Shown piece after piece: positions 52,746 through 62,212 of a DNA stretch of 64,000 nucleotides. Below the pieces are notes generated by a model, which was not told the DNA's origin, searched no databases, and saw only the letters and a list, made by a program, of their open reading frames with translations. Origin of the DNA: Pseudophaeobacter flagellatus (GTDB taxonomy: Bacteria > Pseudomonadota > Alphaproteobacteria > Rhodobacterales > Rhodobacteraceae); contig NZ_JAJQRG010000001.1 of assembly GCF_021228235.1 (NCBI RefSeq), forward strand, positions 558,001-622,000, written 5' to 3'. Numbering within the stretch: position 1 is the first letter of the stretch; the number at the start of each line of letters is the position of its first letter. The position numbers were made by a program, and so were the translations under genes.

Positions 52746-55571
52746 ATGGCAAAGAAGATGCTTATCGATGCCACCCACGCGGAAGAAACCCGCGTCGTGG
52801 TGGTTGACGGAAACAAGGTTGAGGAGTTCGACTTTGAATCTGAAAACAAACGCCAGCTAGCTGGCAATATTTATCTGGCAAAGGTCACGCGGGTTGAACC
52901 CTCGCTGCAGGCTGCTTTTGTAGAATATGGCGGCAATCGCCACGGGTTTCTGGCCTTTTCGGAAATTCACCCCGACTACTATCAGATCCCGATTGCTGAT
53001 CGCGAAGCCCTGATGGAAGAGGAACGCGCCTATGCAGAAGCCCTGCGCGCGCGTGACGAGGAAGAAGACTCCAAACCGTCGAGATCGCGCTCGCGTGGTC
53101 GCAAGTCTGGGCGCTCGAAGGCGGCCAAGGTCACGTCGGACGACGCGGTAGAAACCAAAGAGGTCGCTCCCGCCGCCAGCGAAGCCAATGACGAAACGCC
53201 TGCGGCGGACTCTTCGGCTGCGGAAATCGCTGGCATGGAAACCATTGATCTGGTGGAAGACAGCGACCGCGAGGCGACCAAGCTGGCTGAGGTCCCCGAG
53301 GGATCGTCGCCGATGGAACGTGTGGCAGAAGCGCCAGTTGCTGAACCCGATGCCGAAGACGGCGCGGATGCTGTGGATGCGCCTGACAAGGCGCAGTCTG
53401 CTGATGCGGCCTCTGACGAGGACACCGAAGGCAGTGATGACGCCGATGACGTTGACATCCGTGCCGATGCCACCACCAAGGACGAGAGCATTGAATCGGT
53501 CGCCGATGAGGATGACAGCGAAGACATTCGGCCAGCTCGCAAGCCACGCCCCCGGCGCTACAAAATTCAGGAAGTCATCAAGGTCCGTCAGGTTCTTCTG
53601 GTGCAGGTTGTCAAGGAAGAGCGTGGCAACAAGGGCGCCGCGCTAACCACCTATCTGTCGCTGGCCGGTCGCTACTGCGTCTTGATGCCCAATACCGCCC
53701 GTGGCGGCGGCATCAGCCGCAAGATCACCAATGCCGTTGACCGTAAGAAGCTGAAAGAAATCGCAACCGAAATGGACGTGCCGAGTGGCGCGGGCCTGAT
53801 CGTGCGTACTGCCGGGGCAAAACGCACCAAGGCAGAGATCAAGCGTGATTACGAATATCTGCAACGGCTTTGGGAACAGATCCGCGAGCTGACGCTGAAA
53901 AGCGTTGCCCCCGCCAAGATCTATGAAGAAGGCGACCTGATCAAACGCTCGATCCGCGATCTTTATAACCGCGAGATCGACGAGGTTCTGGTGGAAGGCG
54001 AACGCGGCTACCGCATCGCCAAGGACTTCATGAAGATGATCATGCCGTCCCATGCCAAGAACGTGAAAAACTACCAGGAAACCCTGCCGCTCTTCGCGCG
54101 TTTCCAGGTCGAAAGCTATCTGGCGGGGATGTTCAACCCCACCGTTCAGCTGAAGTCTGGTGGCTACATCGTGATTGGTGTCACCGAGGCTCTGGTTGCG
54201 ATCGACGTGAACTCGGGTCGGGCGACAAAGCAGTCCTCGATCGAAGAAACCGCGCTCAACACCAATCTGGAGGCCGCCGAAGAGGTGGCCCGTCAGCTGC
54301 GTCTGCGTGACCTTGCCGGCCTGATCGTCATCGACTTTATCGATATGGACGAGCGCAAGAATAACGCTGCCGTTGAAAACCGGATGAAGGACAAGCTGAA
54401 GACAGATCGCGCCCGCATTCAGGTGGGCCGGATTTCTGGCTTTGGCTTGATGGAAATGTCGCGTCAACGTCTGCGCCCTGGCATGATCGAAGCCACGACG
54501 CAGCCCTGTTCGCATTGCCACGGCACAGGCTTGATCCGGTCCGACGACAGCATGGCGCTGTCGATCCTGCGCCAGATCGAGGAAGAGGGCACCCGCCGTC
54601 GCTCGCGTGAGGTTCTGGTGCGCTGTCCCATCGATATCGCCAACTATCTGATGAATCAGAAGCGCGAGCATATCGCCCAGATCGAAGCGCGTTATGGTCT
54701 GTCGGTGCGCATCGAAGGCGATGCCTCTTTGGTCAGCCCGAATTTCTCTCTCGAGAAGTTCAAGACCGCCACTCGCGTGGTGCCGGTATCGGCGGCACCG
54801 GTTGTCTCTGCCGATACCTCGCTAATGGCCGAGGTTGACGCCGACGAGGTCGATGAAGACGAACTGCCGGAAGAAAGCGTCAGCGTGGAAGCTGAAACCC
54901 GCGAAGCCCCCGAGGCTGCGGCAGAGACCAATGGTGATGACAAGCCCAAACGCAAGCGCCGTCGTCGGCGTCGGCGCAAATCCGGCAACGGCGGGGAAGA
55001 GGGCGTCGAAAACACGTCTGAGTCCGGTGCCTTTGCGGATGGCGCGGATAAATCCGACAGCGAGACGACATCCGATAGTGCGGACCGGCCTGACAGCGTC
55101 CAAGAGGATGATGCCGAGGGCAAGAAGCCCAAGCGCCGTACCCGCACCCGTGGTGGCCGCACCCGCAGCAAGAAGAGCGAAGAGACCACTGCTGCGCCTA
55201 CCGAAGCTGAAGCCAACCCGGAGGAAACCACTGTTGCACAGGAGGCTACAGCGGCAGAGATCACAGAGGCGAAGGCCGCAGAGACTGTGAGCGAATCCAG
55301 GCCGACGGAGGTCGAAACCGCTGTTGCGCAGAACACCCCGGCCGAGGCGATAGCCATCACATCTGAACCTGCGGAGGTTCAGGTTGCTGAAACGGTTGTT
55401 GCTGATGCTGCGCCAGTGGCTCCGGCTGAAGTTACACCTGAGCCTGCAGCGGCAGAACCTGAGCCTGCAGCGGTAGAACCTGAGCCTGCGGGGGCAGAGC
55501 CTGAGCCTGCGGCGGCAGAGCCGACAAGCCAGCCCAAGCCCAAGCGGCGCGGCTGGTGGTCCATCGGATAA
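52746..55571 (+). CDS. rne: Ribonuclease E/G
   Basis: 941 residues. It opens MAKKMLIDATHAEETRVVVVDG; the S1 domain (from about 35) is split by an acidic Ala/Asp/Glu insertion (about 100-265) before RYKIQEVIKVRQVLLVQVVKEE. The catalytic core has the metal aspartates in LVAIDVNSGRATKQ and LIVIDFIDMDERKN, and the Zn-link CSHCHGTG. The C-terminal 250 residues are disordered, with Arg-rich KRKRRRRRRRKSG and Ala/Pro/Glu repeats, typical of the degradosome scaffold. CAAGGA lies before ATG 52746. It cuts mRNAs and rRNA precursors at the membrane. Confidence 0.96.
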   Translation: MAKKMLIDATHAEETRVVVVDGNKVEEFDFESENKRQLAGNIYLAKVTRVEPSLQAAFVEYGGNRHGFLAFSEIHPDYYQIPIADREALMEEERAYAEALRARDEEEDSKPSRSRSRGRKSGRSKAAKVTSDDAVETKEVAPAASEANDETPAADSSAAEIAGMETIDLVEDSDREATKLAEVPEGSSPMERVAEAPVAEPDAEDGADAVDAPDKAQSADAASDEDTEGSDDADDVDIRADATTKDESIESVADEDDSEDIRPARKPRPRRYKIQEVIKVRQVLLVQVVKEERGNKGAALTTYLSLAGRYCVLMPNTARGGGISRKITNAVDRKKLKEIATEMDVPSGAGLIVRTAGAKRTKAEIKRDYEYLQRLWEQIRELTLKSVAPAKIYEEGDLIKRSIRDLYNREIDEVLVEGERGYRIAKDFMKMIMPSHAKNVKNYQETLPLFARFQVESYLAGMFNPTVQLKSGGYIVIGVTEALVAIDVNSGRATKQSSIEETALNTNLEAAEEVARQLRLRDLAGLIVIDFIDMDERKNNAAVENRMKDKLKTDRARIQVGRISGFGLMEMSRQRLRPGMIEATTQPCSHCHGTGLIRSDDSMALSILRQIEEEGTRRRSREVLVRCPIDIANYLMNQKREHIAQIEARYGLSVRIEGDASLVSPNFSLEKFKTATRVVPVSAAPVVSADTSLMAEVDADEVDEDELPEESVSVEAETREAPEAAAETNGDDKPKRKRRRRRRRKSGNGGEEGVENTSESGAFADGADKSDSETTSDSADRPDSVQEDDAEGKKPKRRTRTRGGRTRSKKSEETTAAPTEAEANPEETTVAQEATAAEITEAKAAETVSESRPTEVETAVAQNTPAEAIAITSEPAEVQVAETVVADAAPVAPAEVTPEPAAAEPEPAAVEPEPAGAEPEPAAAEPTSQPKPKRRGWWSIG
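55437..55520 (+). repeat. Four 21-bp tandem repeats in the 3' end of rne
   Basis: Four imperfect copies of CCTGAGCCTGC-NGNGG-CAGAR (55437, 55458, 55479, 55500) encode PEPAAAE, PEPAAVE, PEPAGAE and PEPAAAE. They lie in the disordered tail, so copy number may vary without damage. Confidence 0.8.
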
Positions 55572-55578
55572 TGTAGAG

Positions 55579-55605
55579 AGGCGGGCCGCAGTGCCCGCCT
55601 TTTTC
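55579..55605 (+). terminator. Terminator of rne
   Basis: AGGCGGGC (55579-55586) pairs perfectly with GCCCGCCT (55593-55600) across CGCAGT, followed by TTTTC. It lies 8 bp after the rne stop. Confidence 0.92.
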
Positions 55606-55737
55606 TTGTTCGATCAAAAGGGGGTAGGGGTCTTTCTTCATCTCTTTTCCGCTTCAGCTTTTCACTGCGCGAGATTGCCCGTAGTTGTCGCCACCCCGGT
55701 GATGGTTGCGTCCTCACAAATCTGAGGTTTCAACCCC

Positions 55738-56130
55738 ATGCCAAAACAGATGTCTTTGCCCGCCTCGGTGGCGTTACCAGAAATCCTGGACTGCGAAAGA
55801 CTGGTTTGGGAGGCCTTGATCCGTGGTGATCAGGCCGCAGATGCGGCGGCACTCCACCCCGAGTTTCTGGGCGTCTACCCAAGCGGCTTTGCCAATCGCC
55901 AGGATCATGTGGCGCAGCTTGATGCGGGGCCATCGGTGGCCAGCTATCACCTGAGCGACGCCCGGATCCTGGATCTTGGCCCAACCTGCCAGTGCCTGTC
56001 GTACCGCGCGCGGTTCACCCGTCCGGGTTGCGAACACGCGGAAGAAATGTATGTCTCTTCCATCTGGCAGTGGCAGGGTGAGGGCTGGATCAATATCTTT
56101 AGCCAAGACACGCCCTTGGCTTGCGGCTGA
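55738..56130 (+). CDS. NTF2-like/DUF4440 protein
   Basis: 130 residues opening MPKQMSLPASVALPEILDCERLVWEALIRGDQAADAAALHPEFLGVYPSGFANRQDHVAQL, then SYRARFTRPGCEHAEEMYVSSIWQWQGEGWINIFSQDTP. This is the cone-shaped NTF2-like fold seen in small ligand-binding and isomerase proteins. Start is ATG 55738 or 55750. Its role is unknown. Confidence 0.75.
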   Translation: MPKQMSLPASVALPEILDCERLVWEALIRGDQAADAAALHPEFLGVYPSGFANRQDHVAQLDAGPSVASYHLSDARILDLGPTCQCLSYRARFTRPGCEHAEEMYVSSIWQWQGEGWINIFSQDTPLACG

Positions 56131-56185
56131 GCCTCTGCTTTCGCGAACACAGGTTACATCACTGTGCAGGCAGGCGCTGCGTGCT

Positions 56186-56431
56186 CTAGCGGAGGCCGCC
56201 CTTGCGGATCAGATAGATCTGGTGCCCGTCACCGGCGCTCTGGCCCAGGAATTCATGCCCGGACTCCGCACAGAAATGCGGCATATCAATCAGCGCGGCA
56301 GGATCGTCTGCCAGCACCTCAAGAATATCGCCTTGCGCCAGAGATTTAAGCCGTTTGCGTGCCTTTAGCACGGGCAGGGGGCACAGGAGCCCTAGGGCAT
56401 CGAGGGTGGCGTCGCTTTTGATCATAGGCAT
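56186..56431 (-). CDS. TusA-family sulfurtransferase
   Basis: 81 residues. The active cysteine is in DALGLLCPLPVLKARKRLKSL, Cys17 from ATG 56431, followed by LEVLADDPAALIDMPHFCAESGHEFLG, the SirA/TusA pattern. It relays persulfide sulfur for tRNA thiolation or other thiol chemistry. TTG 56446 and ATG 56425 are alternative starts. It is convergent with the NTF2-like gene and divergent from ccdA. Confidence 0.9.
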   Translation of the reverse strand: MPMIKSDATLDALGLLCPLPVLKARKRLKSLAQGDILEVLADDPAALIDMPHFCAESGHEFLGQSAGDGHQIYLIRKGGLR

Positions 56432-56540
56432 CAGATAATCCGCCAATCACGGCCTGTCCACAGGGATGTGACCATTGTGCCCCGTGACCTTTGCCTGTGG
56501 CTGGTCTAAGGGTGCGGGAGGTCAGTTTCCGGGGAATGAC

Positions 56541-57293
56541 ATGTTTGGAATAGAGATCATCGACGCAGGCCTGTTGCCTGCAATGTTTGTTGCGCTTCTA
56601 GGGGGGCTTATCAGCTTTCTGTCACCCTGTGTGCTGCCGATCGTGCCACCCTATCTGGCCTATATGAGCGGCGTTTCTATTGGCGAAATGCAGGGCACTG
56701 CCGCAGCGCGCCGCAAGGTGGTTCTGTCGGCCCTGTTCTTTGTCATGGGGCTGTCGACCGTCTTCTTGCTGCTGGGCTTCACCGCCTCGCTGTTTGGCGC
56801 CTTTGTGCTGCAGAATCAGGAACTCTTTGCCAAGGCCTCAGGCGTGGTGGTGATTATCTTCGGCCTGCATTTCCTATCGGTGTTTCGCATTCCTATCCTG
56901 GACCGCGAAGCACGGGTCGATACCGGCCAGGCCGGCGGATCGGTGCTGGGCGCCTATGTGCTGGGCCTGGCCTTTGCCTTTGGCTGGACCCCTTGTATCG
57001 GGCCGCAGCTGGGGGCGATCCTGTCTCTGGCCGCCTCTGAGGCCTCGGTCAGCCGGGGCACCGTATTGCTTGGGGTCTATGCCGTTGGTCTTGGGCTGCC
57101 GTTCCTCTTGGCGGCGATTTTCATCAACCGTTCTATGGTGCTGATGACCAAGATGAAACGCCATATGGGGCTGATTGAAAAGCTGATGGGCGCGCTGCTG
57201 CTGCTGGTGGGCTTTATGCTGGTGACCGGGCTGTTTTCGACCTTTTCCTGGTGGCTGCTGGAGGCCTTTCCTTTCCTGGCGACACTGGGCTAA
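56541..57293 (+). CDS. ccdA: Cytochrome c biogenesis protein CcdA
   Basis: 250 residues with six membrane helices. The redox cysteines lie in FLSPCVLPIVPPYLAYMSG and FGWTPCIGPQLGAILS. CcdA passes electrons from cytoplasmic thioredoxin to periplasmic apocytochrome c reductants. GGGGAATGAC precedes ATG 56541. It is divergent from tusA, a reasonable sulfur/redox pair, and ends at a terminator. Confidence 0.94.
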   Translation: MFGIEIIDAGLLPAMFVALLGGLISFLSPCVLPIVPPYLAYMSGVSIGEMQGTAAARRKVVLSALFFVMGLSTVFLLLGFTASLFGAFVLQNQELFAKASGVVVIIFGLHFLSVFRIPILDREARVDTGQAGGSVLGAYVLGLAFAFGWTPCIGPQLGAILSLAASEASVSRGTVLLGVYAVGLGLPFLLAAIFINRSMVLMTKMKRHMGLIEKLMGALLLLVGFMLVTGLFSTFSWWLLEAFPFLATLG

Positions 57294-57309
57294 CAGCCTG
57301 AATTGGGGG

Positions 57310-57333
57310 CGCCCCTGCAAAAGGGGGCGTTTT
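57310..57333 (+). terminator. Terminator of ccdA
   Basis: CGCCCC (57310-57315) pairs with GGGGCG (57324-57329), loop TGCAAAAG, followed by TTTT. It lies 17 bp after the ccdA stop. Confidence 0.8.
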
Positions 57334-57402
57334 CTCGGCGCGGGCCTTACTCTGGCCGAAAATCCGGTCTAGTCTTGCGCCACAGGGATAAGAGGCCGGG
57401 AC

Positions 57403-58743
57403 ATGGAGCGCAGCGCAGCATTTTCAACAGCTCCAGAGATGCAGGCCGATAGCGCCGCAGCGCAGGCGGCACCGGTTCGAATGCGGCGGGTGTTTTACAT
57501 TCCCGGCTATGATCCCATTCACCCGCGTCGCTACCGCGAATTGTACCGCAAGGAAGCCGCCGCTCAGGCCGCGATCAGCGGCTATGACATCGCGCTTGCG
57601 CCGCACAAGCCCAAGCCCCCAGATCAAGAGACAGCGCCACATGGCACCGCCGGGCAGTCCCGCCCCTATGGCTGGCAGGTTTCGGCCTGCATCGATGGGC
57701 AGGACACAAAGACAGATTTCAGCGTGCTGGTCTGGTCCGATATTGTGCGCGACAGCATGGAGACATCTATCGCGGCGACCTATGTGCAACTGCTGCGTAC
57801 CGCCTGGATCTATATCGCCTCGGGGACGCTGCGCCGCCTGATGTGGCTGCGCAAAGGGCCGGTGATTGCAGCGCTTTACCCTGTGGGAATGTTGCTGCTG
57901 CAGGCGCTACTGGCATTGATCCTGTTTGCCGCTGTGTCGGCTGTCTGCACGGCAGTGATGACGCAGATTGTGCCGCAGCTGTGGTGGCTGGTACCGCTGC
58001 CAGGCTGGGGGCTGGGCCTCTGGGCTTCGGTGGCGCTGCTTAGGTGGTTCAAGGAACAGGATGGCAAGTTTTTCGCCTACTATCTCATGCATGACTACGC
58101 CTATTCGGCTGCCTCGCACGGGGCCAACCCGCCAGCGCTCGAGGCGCGTATCGCCGTCTTTAAGCAGGAAATACAAAGGGCGCTGGCCGAGGGCACCATG
58201 GACGAACTGCTGGTGGTGGGCCATTCATCCGGGGCCCATGTGGGGGTTTCAGTACTGGCCGATGTCATTCGCGAGGGCCTGCCTGCGGATGCGCCTGAAA
58301 TCGGGTTTCTGACACTTGGGCAGGTGGTGCCTATGGTCTCCTTTCTGCCGCGTGCAGGGCGGTTGCGCGCGGATCTGCGCTATCTTTCGCAGCGGGCGGA
58401 AATCGCCTGGATTGATGTCTCGGCCCCTGGTGATGGCTGTGCCTTCGCTCTCTGTGATCCGGTCGCGGTAAGCGGTGTCGCCCCGCCGGAAAAACGCTGG
58501 CCGCTGGTGATTTCTGCGGCCTTTACCCAGACGCTTAGCCCTGCACGGTGGGCGGCGCTGCGGTGGCGGTTCTTTCGGCTGCATTTCCAGTATCTTTGCG
58601 CCTTTGACCAACCTGGCGACTATGATTATTTCTGTGTTACGGCCGGGGCGCAGACCCTGCGGGCGCGCTATGCAGGGCGGCGCGCTTCGATGTCTCGTAT
58701 TGATGTGGCGGCCTCCAAATTCACCTCGGTGGAGGCTGAATGA
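57403..58743 (+). CDS. Membrane-associated alpha/beta-hydrolase-like protein coupled to a P450
   Basis: 446 residues. A soluble N-part (VFYIPGYDPIHPRRYRELYRKEAAAQAA) is followed by two to three hydrophobic helices (about 153-215; PVIAALYPVGMLLLQALLALILFAAVSAV). The second half has a lipase-like nucleophile elbow GHSSGAHVGVSV with Ser in G-x-S-x-G form, then FLTLGQVVPMVSFLP. Start ATG 57403; an in-frame ATG at 57481 is possible. Its TGA overlaps the P450 ATG. It may act on a lipid or ester that is the P450 substrate. This is inferred from coupling only. Confidence 0.7.
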   Translation: MERSAAFSTAPEMQADSAAAQAAPVRMRRVFYIPGYDPIHPRRYRELYRKEAAAQAAISGYDIALAPHKPKPPDQETAPHGTAGQSRPYGWQVSACIDGQDTKTDFSVLVWSDIVRDSMETSIAATYVQLLRTAWIYIASGTLRRLMWLRKGPVIAALYPVGMLLLQALLALILFAAVSAVCTAVMTQIVPQLWWLVPLPGWGLGLWASVALLRWFKEQDGKFFAYYLMHDYAYSAASHGANPPALEARIAVFKQEIQRALAEGTMDELLVVGHSSGAHVGVSVLADVIREGLPADAPEIGFLTLGQVVPMVSFLPRAGRLRADLRYLSQRAEIAWIDVSAPGDGCAFALCDPVAVSGVAPPEKRWPLVISAAFTQTLSPARWAALRWRFFRLHFQYLCAFDQPGDYDYFCVTAGAQTLRARYAGRRASMSRIDVAASKFTSVEAE

Positions 58744-60170
58744 CAGATAATAAGGCGCAGTCGCCGCAAACACCGCCCCCGCAGCGCAGCATAAGGCCAG
58801 AGCCGCCAAAACCCCCGGCGCGCCCCAGCAAGGTTTCTTTCTGGCAGTATCTGCGTCTGTTTCGCGAAGACATCCTGTCGGCCCAGCCGGCCAAGCTCTA
58901 TCGGGCCTGGATGGCGGAATTTCGCGCCCCGAGTTTTCGTTCTTTTCTGATCAATCAGCCTGATTTGATCAAACGGGTGCTGAAGGACGAGGCTGATAGC
59001 TTCCCCAAATCGGATCGCATCGCCGAAGGGCTGAAGCCGCTGCTGGGGGATTCGGTGTTCTTGACCAATGGCGAGACCTGGAAGCGGCAGCGCCGCATCA
59101 TTGATCCGGCCTTTGAAGGCGGTCGCCTGAAAGAGACCTATCCGGCGATGCGCGCGGCGGCAGAGGCTGCGGTAGAGAGGCTGCATCGGCAGCTAGGGGG
59201 GGGCGATGTGGTTGAGGTCGAAGAAGTCACCAGCCATGTGGCCGCAGATGTTATCTTTCGCACCCTGTTTTCCATTCCGATTGAAAATACCGTTGCAAGT
59301 GAAGTCTTTGGTCGGTTTCGCGCCTATCAGCGCAGCCAGCCTCTGCTGAATCTTGCGGCCTTTGTACCGCTGCCAAAATGGATGCCGCGCTTCTTTCGCC
59401 CCGACACCCGTGCCAGTGCCGATAAGATCCGCGCCCTGATCACAGAGCTGACGCAGGCGCGCATGGCGGCAATTGCGCGAGGCGATGCGCCGCAGGATCT
59501 TGCGACCAAGATCATGACCACCAGCGACCCCAAAACCGCAGAACGCTTTGACACCGCTGAAATGGTCGATCAGGTGGCGATCTTTTTCCTTGCGGGGCAT
59601 GAGACCAGCGCTTCGGCCCTGGCCTGGACGCTCTACTTGATGGCGCTCTACCCTGATTGGCAAGAGAAATTGGCGCAAGAGGCCGCCGTTCTGGAGGATC
59701 CGGGCTTTGCCGCCATGTCGAAACTGCGCCTGTCGCGCGATGTGTTCCGCGAGGCGCTGCGGCTGTATCCGCCAGTGCCGATGATGGTGCGCGAGGCCAG
59801 CTGCCCGGTCACTTTTCGCAATCGCAGCGTCCCAAAGGGCGCGCAGATTGTACTAAGCCCCTGGCATCTGCATCGTCATACCCGACTGTGGGACAACCCG
59901 GATGGCTTTGATCCGACCCGGTGGCACAGCGAAAATGGCAAGAAATGTCAGCGCGAGGCCTATATTCCGTTTTCAAGCGGCGCGCGGGTCTGTCCGGGGG
60001 CGGGCTTTGCCATGGTCGAGGGCCCGCTGATCCTGTCGATGATCCTGCGTGATTTTAAGCTGAGCTGCAGTGCCGAGAAGGAACCGGTGCCAGTGGCACA
60101 TCTGACGGTGCGCTCCAAAAATGGGATTTGGCTGCAGATCACCCCGCGCCACGGCGCTGATCAGTTCTGA
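58740..60170 (+). CDS. Cytochrome P450, second copy (long, eukaryote-like class)
   Basis: 476 residues. I-helix FLAGHETSASAL, ExxR FREALRLYPP, PERF-like DPTRWHSENGKK, and the heme loop FSSGARVCPGAGFA with axial cysteine. The Pro-rich N-terminus has no membrane anchor. The family resembles CYP fatty-acid-type hydroxylases more than the short class I P450 at 10317. The ATG overlaps the hydrolase stop by 4 nt. It ends convergently against the RHH gene, overlapping by 10 nt. Confidence 0.92.
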   Translation: MTDNKAQSPQTPPPQRSIRPEPPKPPARPSKVSFWQYLRLFREDILSAQPAKLYRAWMAEFRAPSFRSFLINQPDLIKRVLKDEADSFPKSDRIAEGLKPLLGDSVFLTNGETWKRQRRIIDPAFEGGRLKETYPAMRAAAEAAVERLHRQLGGGDVVEVEEVTSHVAADVIFRTLFSIPIENTVASEVFGRFRAYQRSQPLLNLAAFVPLPKWMPRFFRPDTRASADKIRALITELTQARMAAIARGDAPQDLATKIMTTSDPKTAERFDTAEMVDQVAIFFLAGHETSASALAWTLYLMALYPDWQEKLAQEAAVLEDPGFAAMSKLRLSRDVFREALRLYPPVPMMVREASCPVTFRNRSVPKGAQIVLSPWHLHRHTRLWDNPDGFDPTRWHSENGKKCQREAYIPFSSGARVCPGAGFAMVEGPLILSMILRDFKLSCSAEKEPVPVAHLTVRSKNGIWLQITPRHGADQF

Positions 60171-60394
60171 TCAGAGAGCTGTGCCTGCAGATCGCGTAGC
60201 ACAAATAGGCGAATAGCCGAGGCCAAGCCGCAATCGGCCCCGCGCATCTCGTCGATCTCGGCGGCCAGCTCGTTGATCGGGCGCTTGGTTCTTGCGGCAA
60301 TCTGGCGAAAGGCCAGCCAAAACGGATCTTCCAGCGAGACCGAGGTGCGATGACCGCGCAGGGTCAACGAATGCTTGCGCGGGCGGCTGTTCAT
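60161..60394 (-). CDS. Ribbon-helix-helix domain protein
   Basis: 77 residues. KHSLTLRGHRTSVSLEDPFWLAFRQIAARTKRPINELAAEIDEMRG fits the ribbon-helix-helix fold, with a short beta strand and two helices; it is probably a dimeric DNA-binding or adaptor protein. It follows DUF4169 with ATGA overlap and overlaps the P450 end by 10 nt. It forms a fumC-DUF4169-RHH operon. Confidence 0.8.
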   Translation of the reverse strand: MNSRPRKHSLTLRGHRTSVSLEDPFWLAFRQIAARTKRPINELAAEIDEMRGADCGLASAIRLFVLRDLQAQLSDQN

Positions 60395-60567
60395 TCTTCG
60401 CCCTTGTGGCCGTCAAGATCGCGGCTGGCCTTTTGGCTGCGGGCTTTTTCAAGCTCTTTTTCAGATTTTCTGCGGCCAAATTTGACAGCATTCCTGTCAG
60501 CGCGGGCCTTGTCGTCGGCCCGCGCCTTATCTTTTCGAAACCGGTTCAGATTGACCGGTTTGCCCAT
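60391..60567 (-). CDS. DUF4169 family small protein
   Basis: 58 residues, [20 protein letters not shown]..., strongly basic and helical, ending in DLDGHKGEE. The ATG (60565-60567) overlaps the fumC TGA by one base, and its TGA overlaps the RHH ATG. The opening KPVNLNRFRKDKAR is the DUF4169 hallmark. Function unknown. Easy to miss because it is so short. Confidence 0.85.
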   Translation of the reverse strand: MGKPVNLNRFRKDKARADDKARADRNAVKFGRRKSEKELEKARSQKASRDLDGHKGEE

Positions 60568-61961
60568 CAGCCCTTGGGACCGATCATGTCTTCGGGGCGC
60601 ACAACCGCATCAAAGGTCGCCTCGTCCACAAAGCCAAGTGCGATCGCCTCTTCCTTCAGGGTGGTTCCGTTTTTATGCGCGGTCTTGGCGACCTTGGTGG
60701 CATTGTCATAGCCGATGGTGGGTGCCAGAGCTGTCACCAGCATCAGGCTTTCCTTCATCAGCTTGTCGATGCGCGGCTCATTGGCCTGAATGCCGTTCAA
60801 CATGCGCTCGGTAAAGCTGTCGGTCGCATCGCCCAAGAGCTGGATCGATTGCAAAAGGTTGTAGGACATCATCGGGTTATAGACGTTCAGTTCAAAATGG
60901 CCCTGGCTGCCGGCAAATTTGATCGCGGCGTCATTGCCCATGACATGGGCGGCCACCTGCGTCAGCGCCTCGGCCTGAGTTGGGTTCACCTTGCCTGGCA
61001 TGATCGAAGACCCGGGCTCATTCTCGGGCAGGATCAGCTCTCCCAGGCCAGAGCGGGGGCCAGACCCGAGGAAGCGAATGTCGCTCGCGATCTTGTAGCA
61101 GCTGCCTGCGATAGTCGCGAGAGCACCCGACAGGAAGACCATGGCATCATGGGCGGCCAGGGCTTCGAATTTGTTGGGGGCAGTGACAAAAGGCAGATCT
61201 GTAATTTCGGCCATATTGGCCGCTACAGTCTCGCTCCAGCCCTTTTGAGTGTTCAGACCCGTGCCAACCGCGGTGCCGCCCTGCGCCAGTTCATAGATGC
61301 CGGGCATGGCCAGCTCGACGCGGGCAATGCCCTGGCGGATCTGGTGGGCATAGCCGCCAAATTCCTGGCCCAGTGTCAGCGGCGTGGCATCCTGGGTATG
61401 GGTGCGGCCGATCTTGATGATGTCTTTGAATTCGTCGGATTTGGCTTCCAGACCTTCCGCCAGTTTTTTCAGGCCGGGCAGCAGCACGTCGCGGACCGAC
61501 ATGGCGGTCGCGATATGCATCGCGGTCGGGAAGGTGTCGTTTGATGATTGCCCCATATTGCAGTGGTCATTGGGGTGGACGGGGTCCTTGGATCCGATTA
61601 CGCCGCCCAGCATCTCGATGGCGCGGTTGGCAATCACCTCGTTGGAGTTCATGTTGGACTGGGTGCCAGAGCCGGTTTGCCAGACCACCAGCGGGAAGTT
61701 ATCGTCAAACTTGCCATCGATGACTTCGCCAGCAGCGGCAATAACCGCATCGGCGATGCGTGGCTCCATCTTGCCTGAGGCTTTGTTGGCCATGGCACAG
61801 GCCTGTTTGATCACTCCCAGCGCGCGCACTATGGCGGTGGGCTGCTTTTCCCAGCCGATGGGGAAATTCATGATAGAGCGTTGGGTCTGAGCACCCCAAT
61901 ATTTGTCTGTGGGGACTTCTAGTGGGCCAAAGCTGTCGGTTTCGGTACGGGTATCGGACAT
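60567..61961 (-). CDS. fumC: Class II fumarate hydratase
   Basis: 464 residues, an iron-independent TCA enzyme interconverting fumarate and malate. The family signature [11 protein letters not shown] is present, with [40 protein letters not shown] and [16 protein letters not shown]. It is first in the operon fumC-DUF4169-RHH with one-base overlaps. Confidence 0.97.
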   Translation of the reverse strand: MSDTRTETDSFGPLEVPTDKYWGAQTQRSIMNFPIGWEKQPTAIVRALGVIKQACAMANKASGKMEPRIADAVIAAAGEVIDGKFDDNFPLVVWQTGSGTQSNMNSNEVIANRAIEMLGGVIGSKDPVHPNDHCNMGQSSNDTFPTAMHIATAMSVRDVLLPGLKKLAEGLEAKSDEFKDIIKIGRTHTQDATPLTLGQEFGGYAHQIRQGIARVELAMPGIYELAQGGTAVGTGLNTQKGWSETVAANMAEITDLPFVTAPNKFEALAAHDAMVFLSGALATIAGSCYKIASDIRFLGSGPRSGLGELILPENEPGSSIMPGKVNPTQAEALTQVAAHVMGNDAAIKFAGSQGHFELNVYNPMMSYNLLQSIQLLGDATDSFTERMLNGIQANEPRIDKLMKESLMLVTALAPTIGYDNATKVAKTAHKNGTTLKEEAIALGFVDEATFDAVVRPEDMIGPKG

Positions 61962-62212
61962 CTTGTCTCTCTCTCAGTCTATATGCAGTCTATGCGTGGT
62001 CTGGTATGCGGTTGCATGCCATTTATCCTCTGCATCGGCGCGACGCAATTGGCCAGTTGCGCGCATCATAGCCAATCATCGGCAGGGGAACAGAAAAAAT
62101 GCGCCCAGTTTCGCCGGATGCGGCGTCTTGTTGGTTTGCGGTTATTGCCAGATGGGCGCAGATCTTTACACTGGTGATGCGTAGCTGCGTATGTTTGAAA
62201 CAGGGGATCCAT

